A stretch of 64,000 nt of DNA from an uncultured Eubacteriales bacterium (GTDB taxonomy: Bacteria; Bacillota; Clostridia; Christensenellales; CAG-917). How positions within the stretch are numbered: position 1 is the stretch's first letter; each line of letters opens with the position of its first letter. Shown piece after piece: positions 10,410-18,398 of the stretch. The position numbers and the translations under genes were made by a program. The DNA is taken from the NCBI GenBank assembly GCA_900544575.1, contig UQVO01000003.1:62001-126000 (forward strand), given 5' to 3'. The notes under the pieces were generated by a model, which saw only the letters and a list, made by a program, of their open reading frames with translations, did not search any database and was not told the origin of the DNA.

Positions 10410-11171
10410 TCATTTTAAGAGGTCAAACAAAACGCTCCGCGCCACACCTAATGCCTTCGCAATGTCACTCATATTGCACCCTGCCGCCCTCATCTTTGCC
10501 ACGATTTTTTTCAGCCTTTCTCGGTCTTTTCTCAAAACAAGCACATCACCGCAGGCCGCAACAATCTCCCGCGCAATCTCTGCACCGCTTCTTTTTTCTT
10601 CTTCCGCTTCAATCCAAAACGGGCAATTTTCATCGGCGCAGGCGGACTTTTCTTCCATAATTGCCTCAACATTGTCCGCATCGGTGTCAAAAAACTTCTC
10701 CGCTTCATCAAAATCCACTCCTCCGGTGTGCGAATAATAACATTGAAGTCCGGAGTAAGTATAATCCGCCGCATTTTGCACAATTCCGGCTTTTACAGGA
10801 TTATTATGTATGTACACCATACAATTTATGAGATAACCACCTTCGAAAACAGCTTGACTTTTGTATCTGTCCCTGAACACATATCCGACTCTGTCACGGA
10901 TGTGGTTGTAGTATTGTGCATATCGGGTATTCACACGGCGCATATATGCGCCCAAGTTTTCCGCACTCGGCGAATAAACCAGCAAATGACAATGATTGTC
11001 CATAACGCAGTACGTCAGAATTTTTATACCGTGAAAAGCCTTGAACATTTGCAAATCATTCAGATATTCCGACTTTAATCTGCCTGTTTCAAAAATTTTT
11101 TCTTTCCCTATACCTTGCACGATAACGTGAAAATAATTCGTGTCAAACGCTTTGCGAGCCGGTCTTGACAT
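10410..11171 (-). CDS. REP-associated Y1 (HUH) transposase
   Basis: 253 residues of the Y1_Tnp (IS200-like / RAYT) family. The first 150 residues carry the HUH-type motif NHCHLL (near residue 60) and the segment RDRVGYVFRDRYKS, with the catalytic Tyr expected in the helix holding YIHNNPVKAG. After residue 170 comes a charged linker, then a C-terminal helix-turn-helix (SDIAKALGVARSVLFDLL), typical of RAYTs that read their cognate palindromes. ATG at 11171 follows a G-rich RBS (GGGAGGGGGG). The gene lies between two palindromes sharing one core sequence. Family members nick single-stranded hairpin DNA. This copy has no obvious frameshift and may be active. Confidence 0.9.
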   Translation of the reverse strand: MSRPARKAFDTNYFHVIVQGIGKEKIFETGRLKSEYLNDLQMFKAFHGIKILTYCVMDNHCHLLVYSPSAENLGAYMRRVNTRYAQYYNHIRDRVGYVFRDRYKSQAVFEGGYLINCMVYIHNNPVKAGIVQNAADYTYSGLQCYYSHTGGVDFDEAEKFFDTDADNVEAIMEEKSACADENCPFWIEAEEEKRSGAEIAREIVAACGDVLVLRKDRERLKKIVAKMRAAGCNMSDIAKALGVARSVLFDLLK

Positions 11172-11234
11172 AATGCCCCCTCCCCTTCTGTTCTGCCATT
11201 ACAATAACACGTTTCTCTTCATCCGTCAATCGAT

Positions 11235-11303
11235 TCGGACTCCTGGGGACGGAGCAAAATAGTCCGTTTTTCGGACTATTTTGCTCCGTCCCCAGGAGTC
11301 CGA
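11235..11303. repeat. Perfect 32-bp palindromic repeat upstream of the Y1 transposase gene
   Basis: Arms 11235-11266 and 11272-11303 are perfectly complementary around a TTTTT loop. The core matches the downstream palindrome except for one base in each arm: AAAATAGTCCG pairs with CGGACTATTTT here, where the other copy has C-G in place of T-A. The change is compensatory, so pairing rather than sequence is conserved. It directly abuts the terminator of the neighbouring acyl-CoA synthetase gene. Confidence 0.9.
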
Positions 11304-11337
11304 AGGAAAAATTAAAGCCGCGCAGCAGCGCGGCTTT
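11304..11337 (-). terminator. Rho-independent terminator of the acyl-CoA synthetase gene
   Basis: Stem AAGCCGCGC / GCGCGGCTT with loop AGCA (arms 11314-11323 and 11328-11337). On the minus strand it is followed by AATTTTTCC. It begins 6 bases after the stop codon at 11344. Confidence 0.85.
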
Positions 11338-11343
11338 TCTTCC

Positions 11344-12987
11344 TTATTTCCTGAGTTCCGTTCGTCTTATTTTTCCCGAAATCGTCTTCGGCAATTCCGT
11401 CACGAACTCTATCACCCTCGGATATTTGTACGGCGCGGTCAGATTTTTCACGAAAGTCTGGATTTCCTTTTTCAGTTCCTCCGTCGCCTCGTAGCCCTTG
11501 ACCAGCACAATCGTCGCCTTGACCACCTGCCCTCTCGTCGGGTCGGGCACGCCCGTAACCGCGCATTCCAGCACCGCGGGATGCTCCATCAGCACGCTCT
11601 CTATCTCGAAAGGCCCGATGCGGTAGCCGCTGGACTTGATGATGTCGTCCGTGCGTCCGACAAAGAACAGATAGCCGTCCTCGTCACGGTAAGCCATATC
11701 GCCCGTATGATACAGTCCGTCGTGCATAACACTTTTCGTGTTTTCGGGGTCGCGGTAATACTCGCGGAAGAGTCCGTACGGTTTGCCTTCGCTGATGTCG
11801 ATGCAAATCTCCCCTGCCTCGCCCATAGGGGTTTCGCTGCCGTCCGCCGACACGAGTTTGAGCTTATATATCGGCGTAGGTTTGCCCATACTGCCGGGTT
11901 TCGGCGTCATACCGACGAGGTTTGCAATGGTGAGCGTCGTTTCGGTCTGACCGAAACCCTCCATAAGCGAGTGCCCCGTTGCGGCTTTGAGCTGGTTGAA
12001 CACCTCGGGATTGACCGCCTCGCCCGCCGTTGTGATGTATTCCAACGAAGAAAGGTCGTGTTTGCTGAGGTCCGCCTTTATCATAAAGCGGTAGATTGTG
12101 GGCGGCGCACAGAACGTCGTTATGCGGTATTTTTCTATCATACCGAGCAGTTTTTCCTGGTCGAAGCGCTCGAAATCGTAAGTGAACACGCACGCGCCGC
12201 ATATCCACTGCCCATAGAGCTTGCCCCATACCGCTTTGCCCCAGCCCGTTTCCGCAACGGTGAAATGGATGCCGTCCTTGCGCACATTGTGCCACCATTT
12301 GGCGGTCAGAAAATGCGCCAGCGCATATGTGTGCTCGTGCGCGGCAATCTTGGGATAAGCAGTCGTGCCCGACGTGAAGTACATAAGCATAAGTTCGTCG
12401 CGCATAGGTGCGGTGCCGTCCGTGGGACGGGGATAAACGTCGGAATACGCCTCGCACTCCTCGTTGTAAAAGTGCCAGCCGTCGCGTCTTCCCGTCGCGG
12501 AGATTTTCACCGTAACCTGCGGGCAATGCTTTATCGCCGCTTCCGCTTCTTCAATGACGCTGCCCGTCGTGGTGCAGATTATCGCGCTCACGCCCGCGGC
12601 GTCGAAACGGTACACAAAGTCCTTCTCTTTCAACTGGTCGGTTGCGGGAATGCTGATGGCGCCGATTTTGTGCAGCGCAACGATTATAGGCCAGAATTCC
12701 CAATGCCTGCGGAGGACGAGGAGGACCCTGTCCCCCTTCTTAATGCCGAGGGCTTTGAGATAGTTTGCCGTTTGTGCGGACTTGCGCATCATATCGCCGA
12801 AAGTGAAAATCTTTTCTTCTCCGTCGGATGACACCCAAATCATGGCTCTTCTCTCCGGCTCCTCGGTGCCGTAGTAGTCGACCACGTCGAAGCCGAAATT
12901 GAAGTTGTCTGGGGCGTGGAAATCTATTCCTGTAAGCAGCCCGTTTGCATCAACTTTTTCGGTCAGAAATCTTTGGTACAGTTCCAT
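11344..12987 (-). CDS. Medium-chain acyl-CoA / acetyl-CoA synthetase family enzyme (AMP-forming)
   Basis: 547 residues, ANL superfamily, close in layout to ACSM-type acyl-CoA synthetases. It activates a carboxylic acid to acyl-AMP and then acyl-CoA in the cytoplasm. Visible motifs: the P-loop region YFTSGTTAYPK (Ala replaces the usual Gly of TSGTTG-PK), GQTET near residue 348, TGD near 446, the hinge GRTDDIIKSSGYRIGP and the C-terminal catalytic Lys in KTISGKIRR. ATG at 12987 has AAAGGA upstream. It lies downstream of pckG in the same direction but behind a 366-base gap full of hairpins, so it is probably a separate unit. The exact acid cannot be read from the sequence. Confidence 0.9.
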   Translation of the reverse strand: MELYQRFLTEKVDANGLLTGIDFHAPDNFNFGFDVVDYYGTEEPERRAMIWVSSDGEEKIFTFGDMMRKSAQTANYLKALGIKKGDRVLLVLRRHWEFWPIIVALHKIGAISIPATDQLKEKDFVYRFDAAGVSAIICTTTGSVIEEAEAAIKHCPQVTVKISATGRRDGWHFYNEECEAYSDVYPRPTDGTAPMRDELMLMYFTSGTTAYPKIAAHEHTYALAHFLTAKWWHNVRKDGIHFTVAETGWGKAVWGKLYGQWICGACVFTYDFERFDQEKLLGMIEKYRITTFCAPPTIYRFMIKADLSKHDLSSLEYITTAGEAVNPEVFNQLKAATGHSLMEGFGQTETTLTIANLVGMTPKPGSMGKPTPIYKLKLVSADGSETPMGEAGEICIDISEGKPYGLFREYYRDPENTKSVMHDGLYHTGDMAYRDEDGYLFFVGRTDDIIKSSGYRIGPFEIESVLMEHPAVLECAVTGVPDPTRGQVVKATIVLVKGYEATEELKKEIQTFVKNLTAPYKYPRVIEFVTELPKTISGKIRRTELRK

Positions 12988-13050
12988 ATTTGTTCCTTTA
13001 ATTTATTCCCCTTTCGGGGTGGATTGACTTATTCTCCTTTCCCCCTTGTT

Positions 13051-13187
13051 TTAGCCCCGTCAAAAAATCAAAGATTTCGTGACGGGGACCCCGATTTAAG
13101 CCCCGCAAAAACGACTGCGTCCTTTTTACGGGGGCCCCGATTAGAACCCCGTAAAACGGGCTGTACCCGTTTGGCGGGGACTCCCGG
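13051..13187. repeat. Three tandem 44-47-base hairpin repeats
   Basis: Units 13051-13094, 13095-13140 and 13141-13187 share the frame TTagCCCCGt...aCGGGGaCCCCGa. Each folds as CCCCG... paired with ...CGGGG. Only the outer stem is conserved. The inner stems differ (AAAATC/GATTT-like, AAAAACGA/TCCTTTTT-like and AAACGGG/CCCGTTT) yet each still pairs. The array fills most of the 366-base gene-free gap between pckG and the acyl-CoA synthetase gene. It resembles an intergenic palindromic repeat family, not a CRISPR. Confidence 0.7.
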
Positions 13188-13312
13188 TTGATGCCGTGCG
13201 CCGTCGGCGGACGGCAAATTTCGGATAAAATGAAAATCCGGACGTTTCCGTCGAATTTTCCCCTTTTCCGCTTCCTGCAAGCTGCCGCGGAAGCGTCATT
13301 TTACGCGCGTCC

Positions 13313-13346
13313 CCGTCCGCCCGCACCCGAAAGCGCGGGCGGACGG
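13313..13346 (-). terminator. Strong hairpin after pckG
   Basis: A perfect 12-bp stem (13313-13324 with 13335-13346, arm CCGTCCGCCCGC) lies 8 bases after the pckG stop codon. There is no T-run on the minus strand, so termination would be Rho-assisted, or the hairpin protects the mRNA 3' end. Confidence 0.5.
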
Positions 13347-13353
13347 AACGTCG

Positions 13354-15123
13354 TCATTCGAGGTTCTTTTTCAGCGTATCGAGTTCCGCCGCAAGTTCCT
13401 TGGGCAGCTTGTCGCCGAACTTGGCATAGAACGCCGCAATGCCTTCCGCGTCCTCTTTCCAGAGCTCCTTGTCCACGGTGAGCAGATTTGCCACGTCTTC
13501 CTTGGTCATATCGAGCCCGTTCAGGTCGATGTCTTCGGGACGGGGCACGTAACCGATGGGCGTTTCCACCGCGTCCGCCGCGTCCTCGGTGCGGCGCAGA
13601 ATCCAATCCAGCACGCGCAGATTGTCGCCAAAGCCGGGCCACAGGAAGTGCCCTTCTTCGTCCGTCCTGAACCAGTTGACGTTGAAGAACTTGGGCTTGT
13701 GAGTGACCTTTTCTCCCATCTCAATCCAGTGCTTGAAGTAGTCGCCCATATTGTAACCGCAGAAAGGCAGCATCGCCATCGGGTCACGGCGCACCACGCC
13801 GACTGCTCCGCTCGCCGCGGCAGTGGTTTCGGAAGCCATAATCGAACCGACGAACACGCCGTGCGTCCAGTCGCGCGCTTCGTAAACGAGCGGCGCGGTC
13901 TTTGCGCGTCTGCCGCCGAACACTATCGCGTCGAGCGGCACGCCCTGAGGATTTTCGAATTCGGGCGAAATGCAGGGGCAGTTCTTTGCGGGAGCGGTGA
14001 AACGGGAGTTGGGATGCGCGCCCTTCACGCCGTTTGCCCTGTCCTCTTCCGTCCAGGGATTGCCCTTCCAGTCTACCGCTTTTTTGGGAGGATTCTTGTC
14101 GAGCCCTTCCCACCACACGGTGTTGTTTTCGAGGTTGTGCACCACGTTGGTGAATATCGTGCCCTTACGCGTGGTCGCGAGAGCGTTGGGGTTGGACTTT
14201 TCGTTGGTGCCGGGAGCAACGCCGAAGAAGCCGTTTTCGGGGTTGATGGCATAGAGTCTGCCGTCCGCCCCCACTCTTATCCACGCGATGTCGTCGCCGA
14301 CGGTGTAGACCTTGTATCCCTTTTCGGCAAATTCCTTGGGAGGAATGAGCATCGCGAGATTGGTCTTGCCGCACGCGGACGGGAATGCCGCCGCGATATA
14401 TTTGGTTTCGCCGTTGGGCTTCTCCACGCCGAGAATGAGCATATGTTCGGCAAGCCAGCCCTCTTTTCTGCCCTGATAGGACGCAATACGCAGCGCAAAG
14501 CACTTTTTGCCGAGCAAGACGTTTCCGCCGTATCCGGAGTTGACGGACATAATTGTGTTGTCTTCGGGGAACTGGCAGATATACCTCTTTTCCTCGTCGA
14601 GGTCTGCTTTCGCGTGCAGCCCGCGCACGAAATCGTCGCTGTCGCCGAGAGTGTCGAGCACGTTCTGTCCGACGCGCGTCATAATCGCCATATTGAGCAC
14701 GACGTAAATGCTGTCCGTCAGCTCGATGCCGATTTTGGAGAAGGGAGAGCCGACCGCGCCCATCGAGAAGGGAATGATGTACATCGTTCTGCCCTTCATA
14801 GCGCCCTTGTAAATGCCTTTGAGCAGTTCGTACGCTTTATCCTTCTGCATCCAGTTGTTGGTGGGACCCGCGTCCTCTTCCTTTTCGGTGCAGATGAAGG
14901 TGCGTCCTTCGACGCGCGCAACGTCGTTGACCGCCGTGCGATGCAGATAGCATCCGGGCAGCAGCTCCTGATTGAGCTTTATCATTTCGCCCGTGGAACA
15001 AGCTTCCTTGCGGAGCGCTTCGAGCTGCTCCTCGCTTCCGTCGATGAGCACGACCTTGTCGGGCGTGCAGAGAGCAACGCTCTCATCGATGAACTTCTGA
15101 ACGCCTTTGTTTTCAAACTTCAT
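13354..15123 (-). CDS. pckG: Phosphoenolpyruvate carboxykinase (GTP)
   Basis: 589 residues, GTP-dependent PEPCK. It interconverts oxaloacetate + GTP and PEP + CO2 + GDP, linking the C4-acid pool to gluconeogenesis or, in fermenters, fixing CO2 onto PEP. Signatures: the P-loop FPSACGKTNLAML with its reactive Cys, the substrate segment GYGGNVLLGKKCFALRIAS, the metal and GTP region YTVGDDIAWI, and EGLDKNPP. Length is normal. RBS GGAGGT lies 5 bases before ATG 15123. It has its own strong promoter and a 5' leader of about 220 bases, unusually long for a metabolic gene, which may carry regulation. A downstream hairpin separates it from the next gene. Confidence 0.97.
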   Translation of the reverse strand: MKFENKGVQKFIDESVALCTPDKVVLIDGSEEQLEALRKEACSTGEMIKLNQELLPGCYLHRTAVNDVARVEGRTFICTEKEEDAGPTNNWMQKDKAYELLKGIYKGAMKGRTMYIIPFSMGAVGSPFSKIGIELTDSIYVVLNMAIMTRVGQNVLDTLGDSDDFVRGLHAKADLDEEKRYICQFPEDNTIMSVNSGYGGNVLLGKKCFALRIASYQGRKEGWLAEHMLILGVEKPNGETKYIAAAFPSACGKTNLAMLIPPKEFAEKGYKVYTVGDDIAWIRVGADGRLYAINPENGFFGVAPGTNEKSNPNALATTRKGTIFTNVVHNLENNTVWWEGLDKNPPKKAVDWKGNPWTEEDRANGVKGAHPNSRFTAPAKNCPCISPEFENPQGVPLDAIVFGGRRAKTAPLVYEARDWTHGVFVGSIMASETTAAASGAVGVVRRDPMAMLPFCGYNMGDYFKHWIEMGEKVTHKPKFFNVNWFRTDEEGHFLWPGFGDNLRVLDWILRRTEDAADAVETPIGYVPRPEDIDLNGLDMTKEDVANLLTVDKELWKEDAEGIAAFYAKFGDKLPKELAAELDTLKKNLE

Positions 15124-15343
15124 GATTACCTCCGACGCGAAGAAACCTCCGCGTGTTTTGATTCAGTTTACGGCGCCGCACGGCGCCCCCGCAGCGTCAG
15201 GCATACCGCGGACGATTTCCGCGCCGCCGCTTTCGCCGCCCCGCCGTTCCGTCCGCCGTTCCCGACGTCGGAATAACGGTTGTCACATACAATATACATA
15301 AGCGCGCGCCACCGCGCGACGCGTCCGTGCGCGCCCGTATCAG
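15124..15343 (-). promoter_or_regulatory. Long 5' leader of pckG
   Basis: About 220 bases lie between the inferred transcription start and the pckG ATG. The leader holds a G+C-rich part and an ATGTATATTGTATGTG stretch. One arm, AACGGTTGT (15275-15283), forms an inverted repeat with ACAACCGTT (15355-15363) that overlaps the promoter. No known riboswitch or T-box consensus was recognised. Confidence 0.4.
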
Positions 15344-15349
15344 TAATAA

Positions 15350-15378
15350 ATGATACAACCGTTTGCCCCGCGTGTCAA
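15350..15378 (-). promoter_or_regulatory. Vegetative promoter of pckG
   Basis: Minus-strand TTGACA (15373-15378), a 17-base spacer, then TATCAT (15350-15355). The -35 box is a perfect consensus. An ACAACCGTT inverted-repeat arm overlaps the -10 side, a plausible operator. Confidence 0.85.
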
Positions 15379-16158
15379 TCAAAACCTTTTCCGCCCTGCC
15401 TATACTGAAACTTCCGCGGCACGTCCCGCGATACGCGCCCCGTCGGCACGCACAACAGCACCGCGCCACTCCGTCCGCGCCGCCCCTCCGCCCTCCCCGT
15501 TCATATGCGTTTTTACGGAATCCGCGGTCGGGACGGCACGGGGAATGCAAAAATGCAATTCTCATATATTGCGCCAAATTCCGCCCTCGGCGCAGCACGC
15601 GGCGCTGAGAAAGCAATCCGCTCTTTCTCCTCACCCGTGCGGAAAGTGCGGGATGCGGGAGGTCTGCGTATCCACGACGCGGCACCCGCCTGCGTACGGT
15701 TTCGGGGAAAACTATTCTCGATTGGCAAAATTTTGATAATACTTCTCTCGAAAAAGTCGATTATTATAATACTCGCCGAAAAATTATTCTCAAAACAATC
15801 GAAAACAAGAGTACTTTGGGGCGTTTTCGGCGGATTTGAGATTCCGCGGGGATTTTCTTTCTTCGTGTTGCGAAAAAGGCGGAAACGACGCACACAGGCA
15901 GCAATCAGAGGGTTTCGGAAGATTTCGGGGTGTCCCCTTCCTCTTCCGCCTTGTATAAGCCGAAAAATTAATTTCTTGCATATTGCGCCCGATTTTGAGC
16001 CGTTTTCAGGCATTTTCTCTCTGAGGAGTCGATTTCCGTCCTTTGCGGCGGACACCTTTTCTTCGTGCGGGATTTCCCGTCTTTTGCGTGCGCCCTCTCC
16101 TTTTCGGAGGCGGCGTCACGCCGCAAATCTTTCTTTCGCGCCGCTTTGCCGCTCCGTC
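15379..16158. other. 780-base stretch without a recognised gene
   Basis: Several open frames cross this stretch on both strands, but none has an RBS, a family signature or codon use like its neighbours. It includes a sharply AT-rich island (about 15715-15815) with TATAAT at 15765-15770 on the plus strand but no good -35 box. A near-repeat CATATTGCGCC occurs at about 15563 and 15978. I recognise no tRNA, tmRNA, RNase P, 6S or SRP RNA. Confidence 0.5.
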
Positions 16159-16187
16159 TTGAAAAAACCTTCCGACGCGTGTATAAT
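16159..16187 (+). promoter_or_regulatory. Vegetative promoter of the M20 peptidase gene
   Basis: TTGAAA (16159-16164), 17 bases, TATAAT (16182-16187), followed about 30 bases later by RBS GGGAGGT and the ATG. Confidence 0.88.
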
Positions 16188-16216
16188 CTGTTTATAAAGG
16201 CACAGGGAGGTATATT

Positions 16217-17692
16217 ATGCCCGCAGAAACAATAGGTGCGATAGTCGGCGGAATTATCGCGGGACTCATAGTCCTTTTCTTCGCCGTACTCACCGTAAGA
16301 ACAGTCCTCAACCGCCCCGCGGTCGCTCCCGGCAAAGCGACGGACCTGCCCGCCGTGGACAAGGACGCCGCCGTGCGCCATCTGCGCGAAGCGATACGCA
16401 TCCCCACCGTTTCGATGGTGGAAGAATACGCCGACAACGTGCAGCCGTTCATCGACTACCGCCACTGGCTGGAAAAGACCTATCCCCTGCTCAATGCGGC
16501 AGCGGAAAGGGAAATCATCGCAGGCTACTCAATAATCTATCATCTCAAAGGGAAAAATCCCGCGCTCAAAGGCGGCTGCTATCTCAGCCACATAGACGTC
16601 GTCCCCGCTCCGAAAGACGGCTGGGAATACGACCCGTTCGAGGCGGTGCTGACCGACGACGGCTACATCTACGGGCGCGGCGCGCAGGATATGAAGAGCC
16701 ATATGATAGCTCTCCTCGAAGCCGTGGAGTTTCACCTCGCGCAGGGCAAACAATTCGACCGCGACCTCTATCTCTGCTTCGGACACGACGAGGAACCGGG
16801 CAACTCCACCAGCGGCGCGGCGAACATCGTCCGCCATCTCAAAGAAAAGGGAGTCGAAATGGAGTTTGTCATCGACGAAGGTGGCACCGTGCTTGACGGC
16901 AAACTGCTCGGCATTCCGCACACGGTCGCGCTCATAGGCGCGTGCGAAAAGGGCAACGGCGACCTCGAACTCGTCGTCAAAAAGGCAGGCGGACACGCCT
17001 CCAATCCCAAGCCGCCGACGGCGGTCGGGCTGCTTTCACAGGCCGTCGCAAAGGTGGAAAGCCACCCGATGAAGACCTATTGGACGCCGATGACCGTGGA
17101 AACGTTCAAATCCCTTTCGCCTTACTGCAAGGGCGCGTTCAAATTCATCCTGACCAACCGCGACGTATTCTCGCCGCTCCTCAAATTCGTCTTCACAAAA
17201 GTCGCTCCGATGACCAACGCGCTCGTGCGCAGCACGTTCGCGCCCACGATGCTTTGGGGCAGCGACGCGCGCAACGTCATTCCGAAAGAGGCGCGCGCCA
17301 ACATCAACTTCCGCATAATAACGGGCGAAACGGCACAGGACGTCAAGGCGTACCTCAACAAACTGCTGGGTGACAAGGTGGAAGTCAACCTTCTCACTTA
17401 TTCCGACCCGTCCCCGGAGGCGGACGTGCATTGCACGGCGTACGAGCGCCTGCGCGACACCATCACCGAAACCTTCGACGACATCGTGGTCGCCCCCTAT
17501 ATGTTCATCGCCGCATCCGACGCGCGCTTCTACAATCCGCTGACCGACAACGTCTTCCGTTTCGGTCCGTTCATCAATTCTCTGGACGACCAGTCGCGCA
17601 TTCACGGCATCAACGAACGTCTGCACGTCGACCAGCTCGAAAAAGCCACTCAGTTCTTCGTCAAGTGCCTCGACAAAATGCTTTCCGCCTGA
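16217..17692 (+). CDS. Membrane-anchored M20 family peptidase (CPS1/PM20D1-like)
   Basis: 491 residues. An N-terminal membrane segment (about residues 5-30, IGAIVGGIIAGLIVLFFAVL) places the enzyme at the membrane. The catalytic domain has the M20 metal motifs: His and Asp in YLSHIDVVP, Asp in GRGAQDMKSH, and the Glu pair in FGHDEEPG. It also has RMDAR-like AFEPTMLWGSDARNVIP spacing and ends with a third-metal His region around DDQSRIHGINER. The order matches the Gly-X carboxypeptidase / PM20D1 group rather than the soluble peptidase T or V. The likely role is hydrolysis of dipeptides or N-acyl amino acids. It is monocistronic, with a clear promoter and a terminator on either side. Confidence 0.9.
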   Translation: MPAETIGAIVGGIIAGLIVLFFAVLTVRTVLNRPAVAPGKATDLPAVDKDAAVRHLREAIRIPTVSMVEEYADNVQPFIDYRHWLEKTYPLLNAAAEREIIAGYSIIYHLKGKNPALKGGCYLSHIDVVPAPKDGWEYDPFEAVLTDDGYIYGRGAQDMKSHMIALLEAVEFHLAQGKQFDRDLYLCFGHDEEPGNSTSGAANIVRHLKEKGVEMEFVIDEGGTVLDGKLLGIPHTVALIGACEKGNGDLELVVKKAGGHASNPKPPTAVGLLSQAVAKVESHPMKTYWTPMTVETFKSLSPYCKGAFKFILTNRDVFSPLLKFVFTKVAPMTNALVRSTFAPTMLWGSDARNVIPKEARANINFRIITGETAQDVKAYLNKLLGDKVEVNLLTYSDPSPEADVHCTAYERLRDTITETFDDIVVAPYMFIAASDARFYNPLTDNVFRFGPFINSLDDQSRIHGINERLHVDQLEKATQFFVKCLDKMLSA

Positions 17693-17727
17693 CGGCGGGG
17701 CAATGCGCCGTCCCATACAGTAATTCA

Positions 17728-17764
17728 ACGTCCCGCACGGTCGCAGCCGTGCGGGACGTTTGAC
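17728..17764 (+). terminator. Terminator after the M20 peptidase gene
   Basis: Perfect 13-bp stem ACGTCCCGCACGG / CCGTGCGGGACGT (17728-17740, 17747-17759) with loop TCGCAG. The T-run is only TTT. Confidence 0.7.
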
Positions 17765-17940
17765 AAAATCGGGCGCAGACAACTCCTGCCGCCGACAAGC
17801 GGACTGCCGCGGCTGCGCAGCAGAACGGCACGCGCGAAAGACGGACAACGCAAAACACAACGGAAGACTGCGAAACGCAACGAAACACAACAGCCAAGCG
17901 CTCCGAGCAATACCGACACGCGCAACGCAACAAAAGAATT

Positions 17941-17976
17941 CCCCGCAAAACACTTATCGTGTTTCACGGGGATTTT
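17941..17976 (+). terminator. Second hairpin with T-run; carries repeat AACACTTATCGTGTTT
   Basis: CCCCGCAAAACAC pairs with GTGTTTCACGGGG (two mismatches) around TTATC, followed by ATTTTTAC. Its outline CCCCGnaAAAC...GTTTnnCGGGGA resembles the hairpin units at 13051-13187. The bases between this and the first terminator (17765-17940) are a low-complexity A/C-rich stretch with no gene. Confidence 0.65.
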
Positions 17977-18006
17977 TACTATCACCGACCGCATATAGCC
18001 CGCTGT

Positions 18007-18022
18007 AACACTTATCGTGTTT
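18007..18022. repeat. Second copy of the 16-base AACACTTATCGTGTTT repeat
   Basis: Exact copy of the apical part of the hairpin at 17949-17964, 58 bases further on, but without the G+C outer stem. It immediately precedes the remains of an Xre regulator. Confidence 0.7.
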
Positions 18023-18120
18023 TATGAAATTTCGGCACAATTCGGGGTGTGCGGGTCAATCCGCTTTCACGCCTTCCGTATGCTTTCGGTCCGACGTCCT
18101 GCCGCGCCTGACGTCAGCCG

Positions 18121-18267
18121 CAACTTGCCGTGCTCATCGATTCCGGCGCTTCCATAATCTGTTATCGGGAAACCGACCGCAGCGAACCGAGCGCTCCGAA
18201 TCTCGTGAAACTTGCGGACTTTTTCGACGTCTCGGTGGACTATCTCCTCGGCAGAACGGACCTTTGA
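18121..18267 (+). pseudogene. Decayed Xre/HTH_3 transcriptional regulator
   Basis: The frame ending at TGA 18265-18267 translates as QLAVLIDSGASIICYRETD...LVKLADFFDVSVDYLLGRTD. The last part is the hallmark C-terminal end of Xre-type helix-turn-helix domains (LA-FF-VSVDYLLGRTD). Upstream in this frame there is a TGA at 18109-18111, no start codon with an RBS, and the beginning of the domain is only traceable by changing frame. It is therefore a remnant of a small DNA-binding protein, possibly the debris of a lost mobile or toxin-antitoxin unit. Confidence 0.75.
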
Positions 18268-18339
18268 ACTTCGGCTTTGTGCACGCGGGCGCGTGGGCTC
18301 ACTACACGTTGTGCCGCGCGAATTTTTTCGCATAAAGTC

Positions 18340-18368
18340 TTGATATGCCGCGCGTTTGGTGATAAAAT
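18340..18368 (+). promoter_or_regulatory. Promoter of the DUF4364 gene
   Basis: TTGATA (18340-18345), 17 bases, TAAAAT (18363-18368), then RBS AAAGGAGA and a GTG start at 18399. Confidence 0.75.
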
Positions 18369-18398
18369 CCTAATCCCATACAGGCAAAGGAGAAAGAC

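Larger units (their letters stand above)
10192..11303. mobile_element. REPtron: Y1 transposase gene with flanking palindromes
   Basis: A single-domain HUH transposase gene sits between full palindromes of the same family, plus one half-copy. This is the architecture known for REP/BIME elements and their RAYT genes. There is no second ORF and no terminal inverted repeat of a classical insertion sequence. The unit occupies the gap between the giant surface protein gene and the acyl-CoA synthetase terminator. Confidence 0.8.

Noticed and set aside
11281..12831. Long plus-strand frame opposite the acyl-CoA synthetase gene
   Set aside because: It begins inside the palindromic repeat and its residues are Arg/His-rich noise. 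The synthetase on the other strand is unmistakable. The same reasoning removes the frame at 13648-15276 opposite pckG.
13051..13187. CRISPR array
   Set aside because: The units are contiguous hairpins without unique spacers, differ internally, and no cas genes are nearby.
15505..16197. 230-codon plus-strand and 180-codon minus-strand frames in the gap before the M20 peptidase gene
   Set aside because: Neither has an RBS, a recognisable domain, or neighbour-like codon use; they overlap each other.
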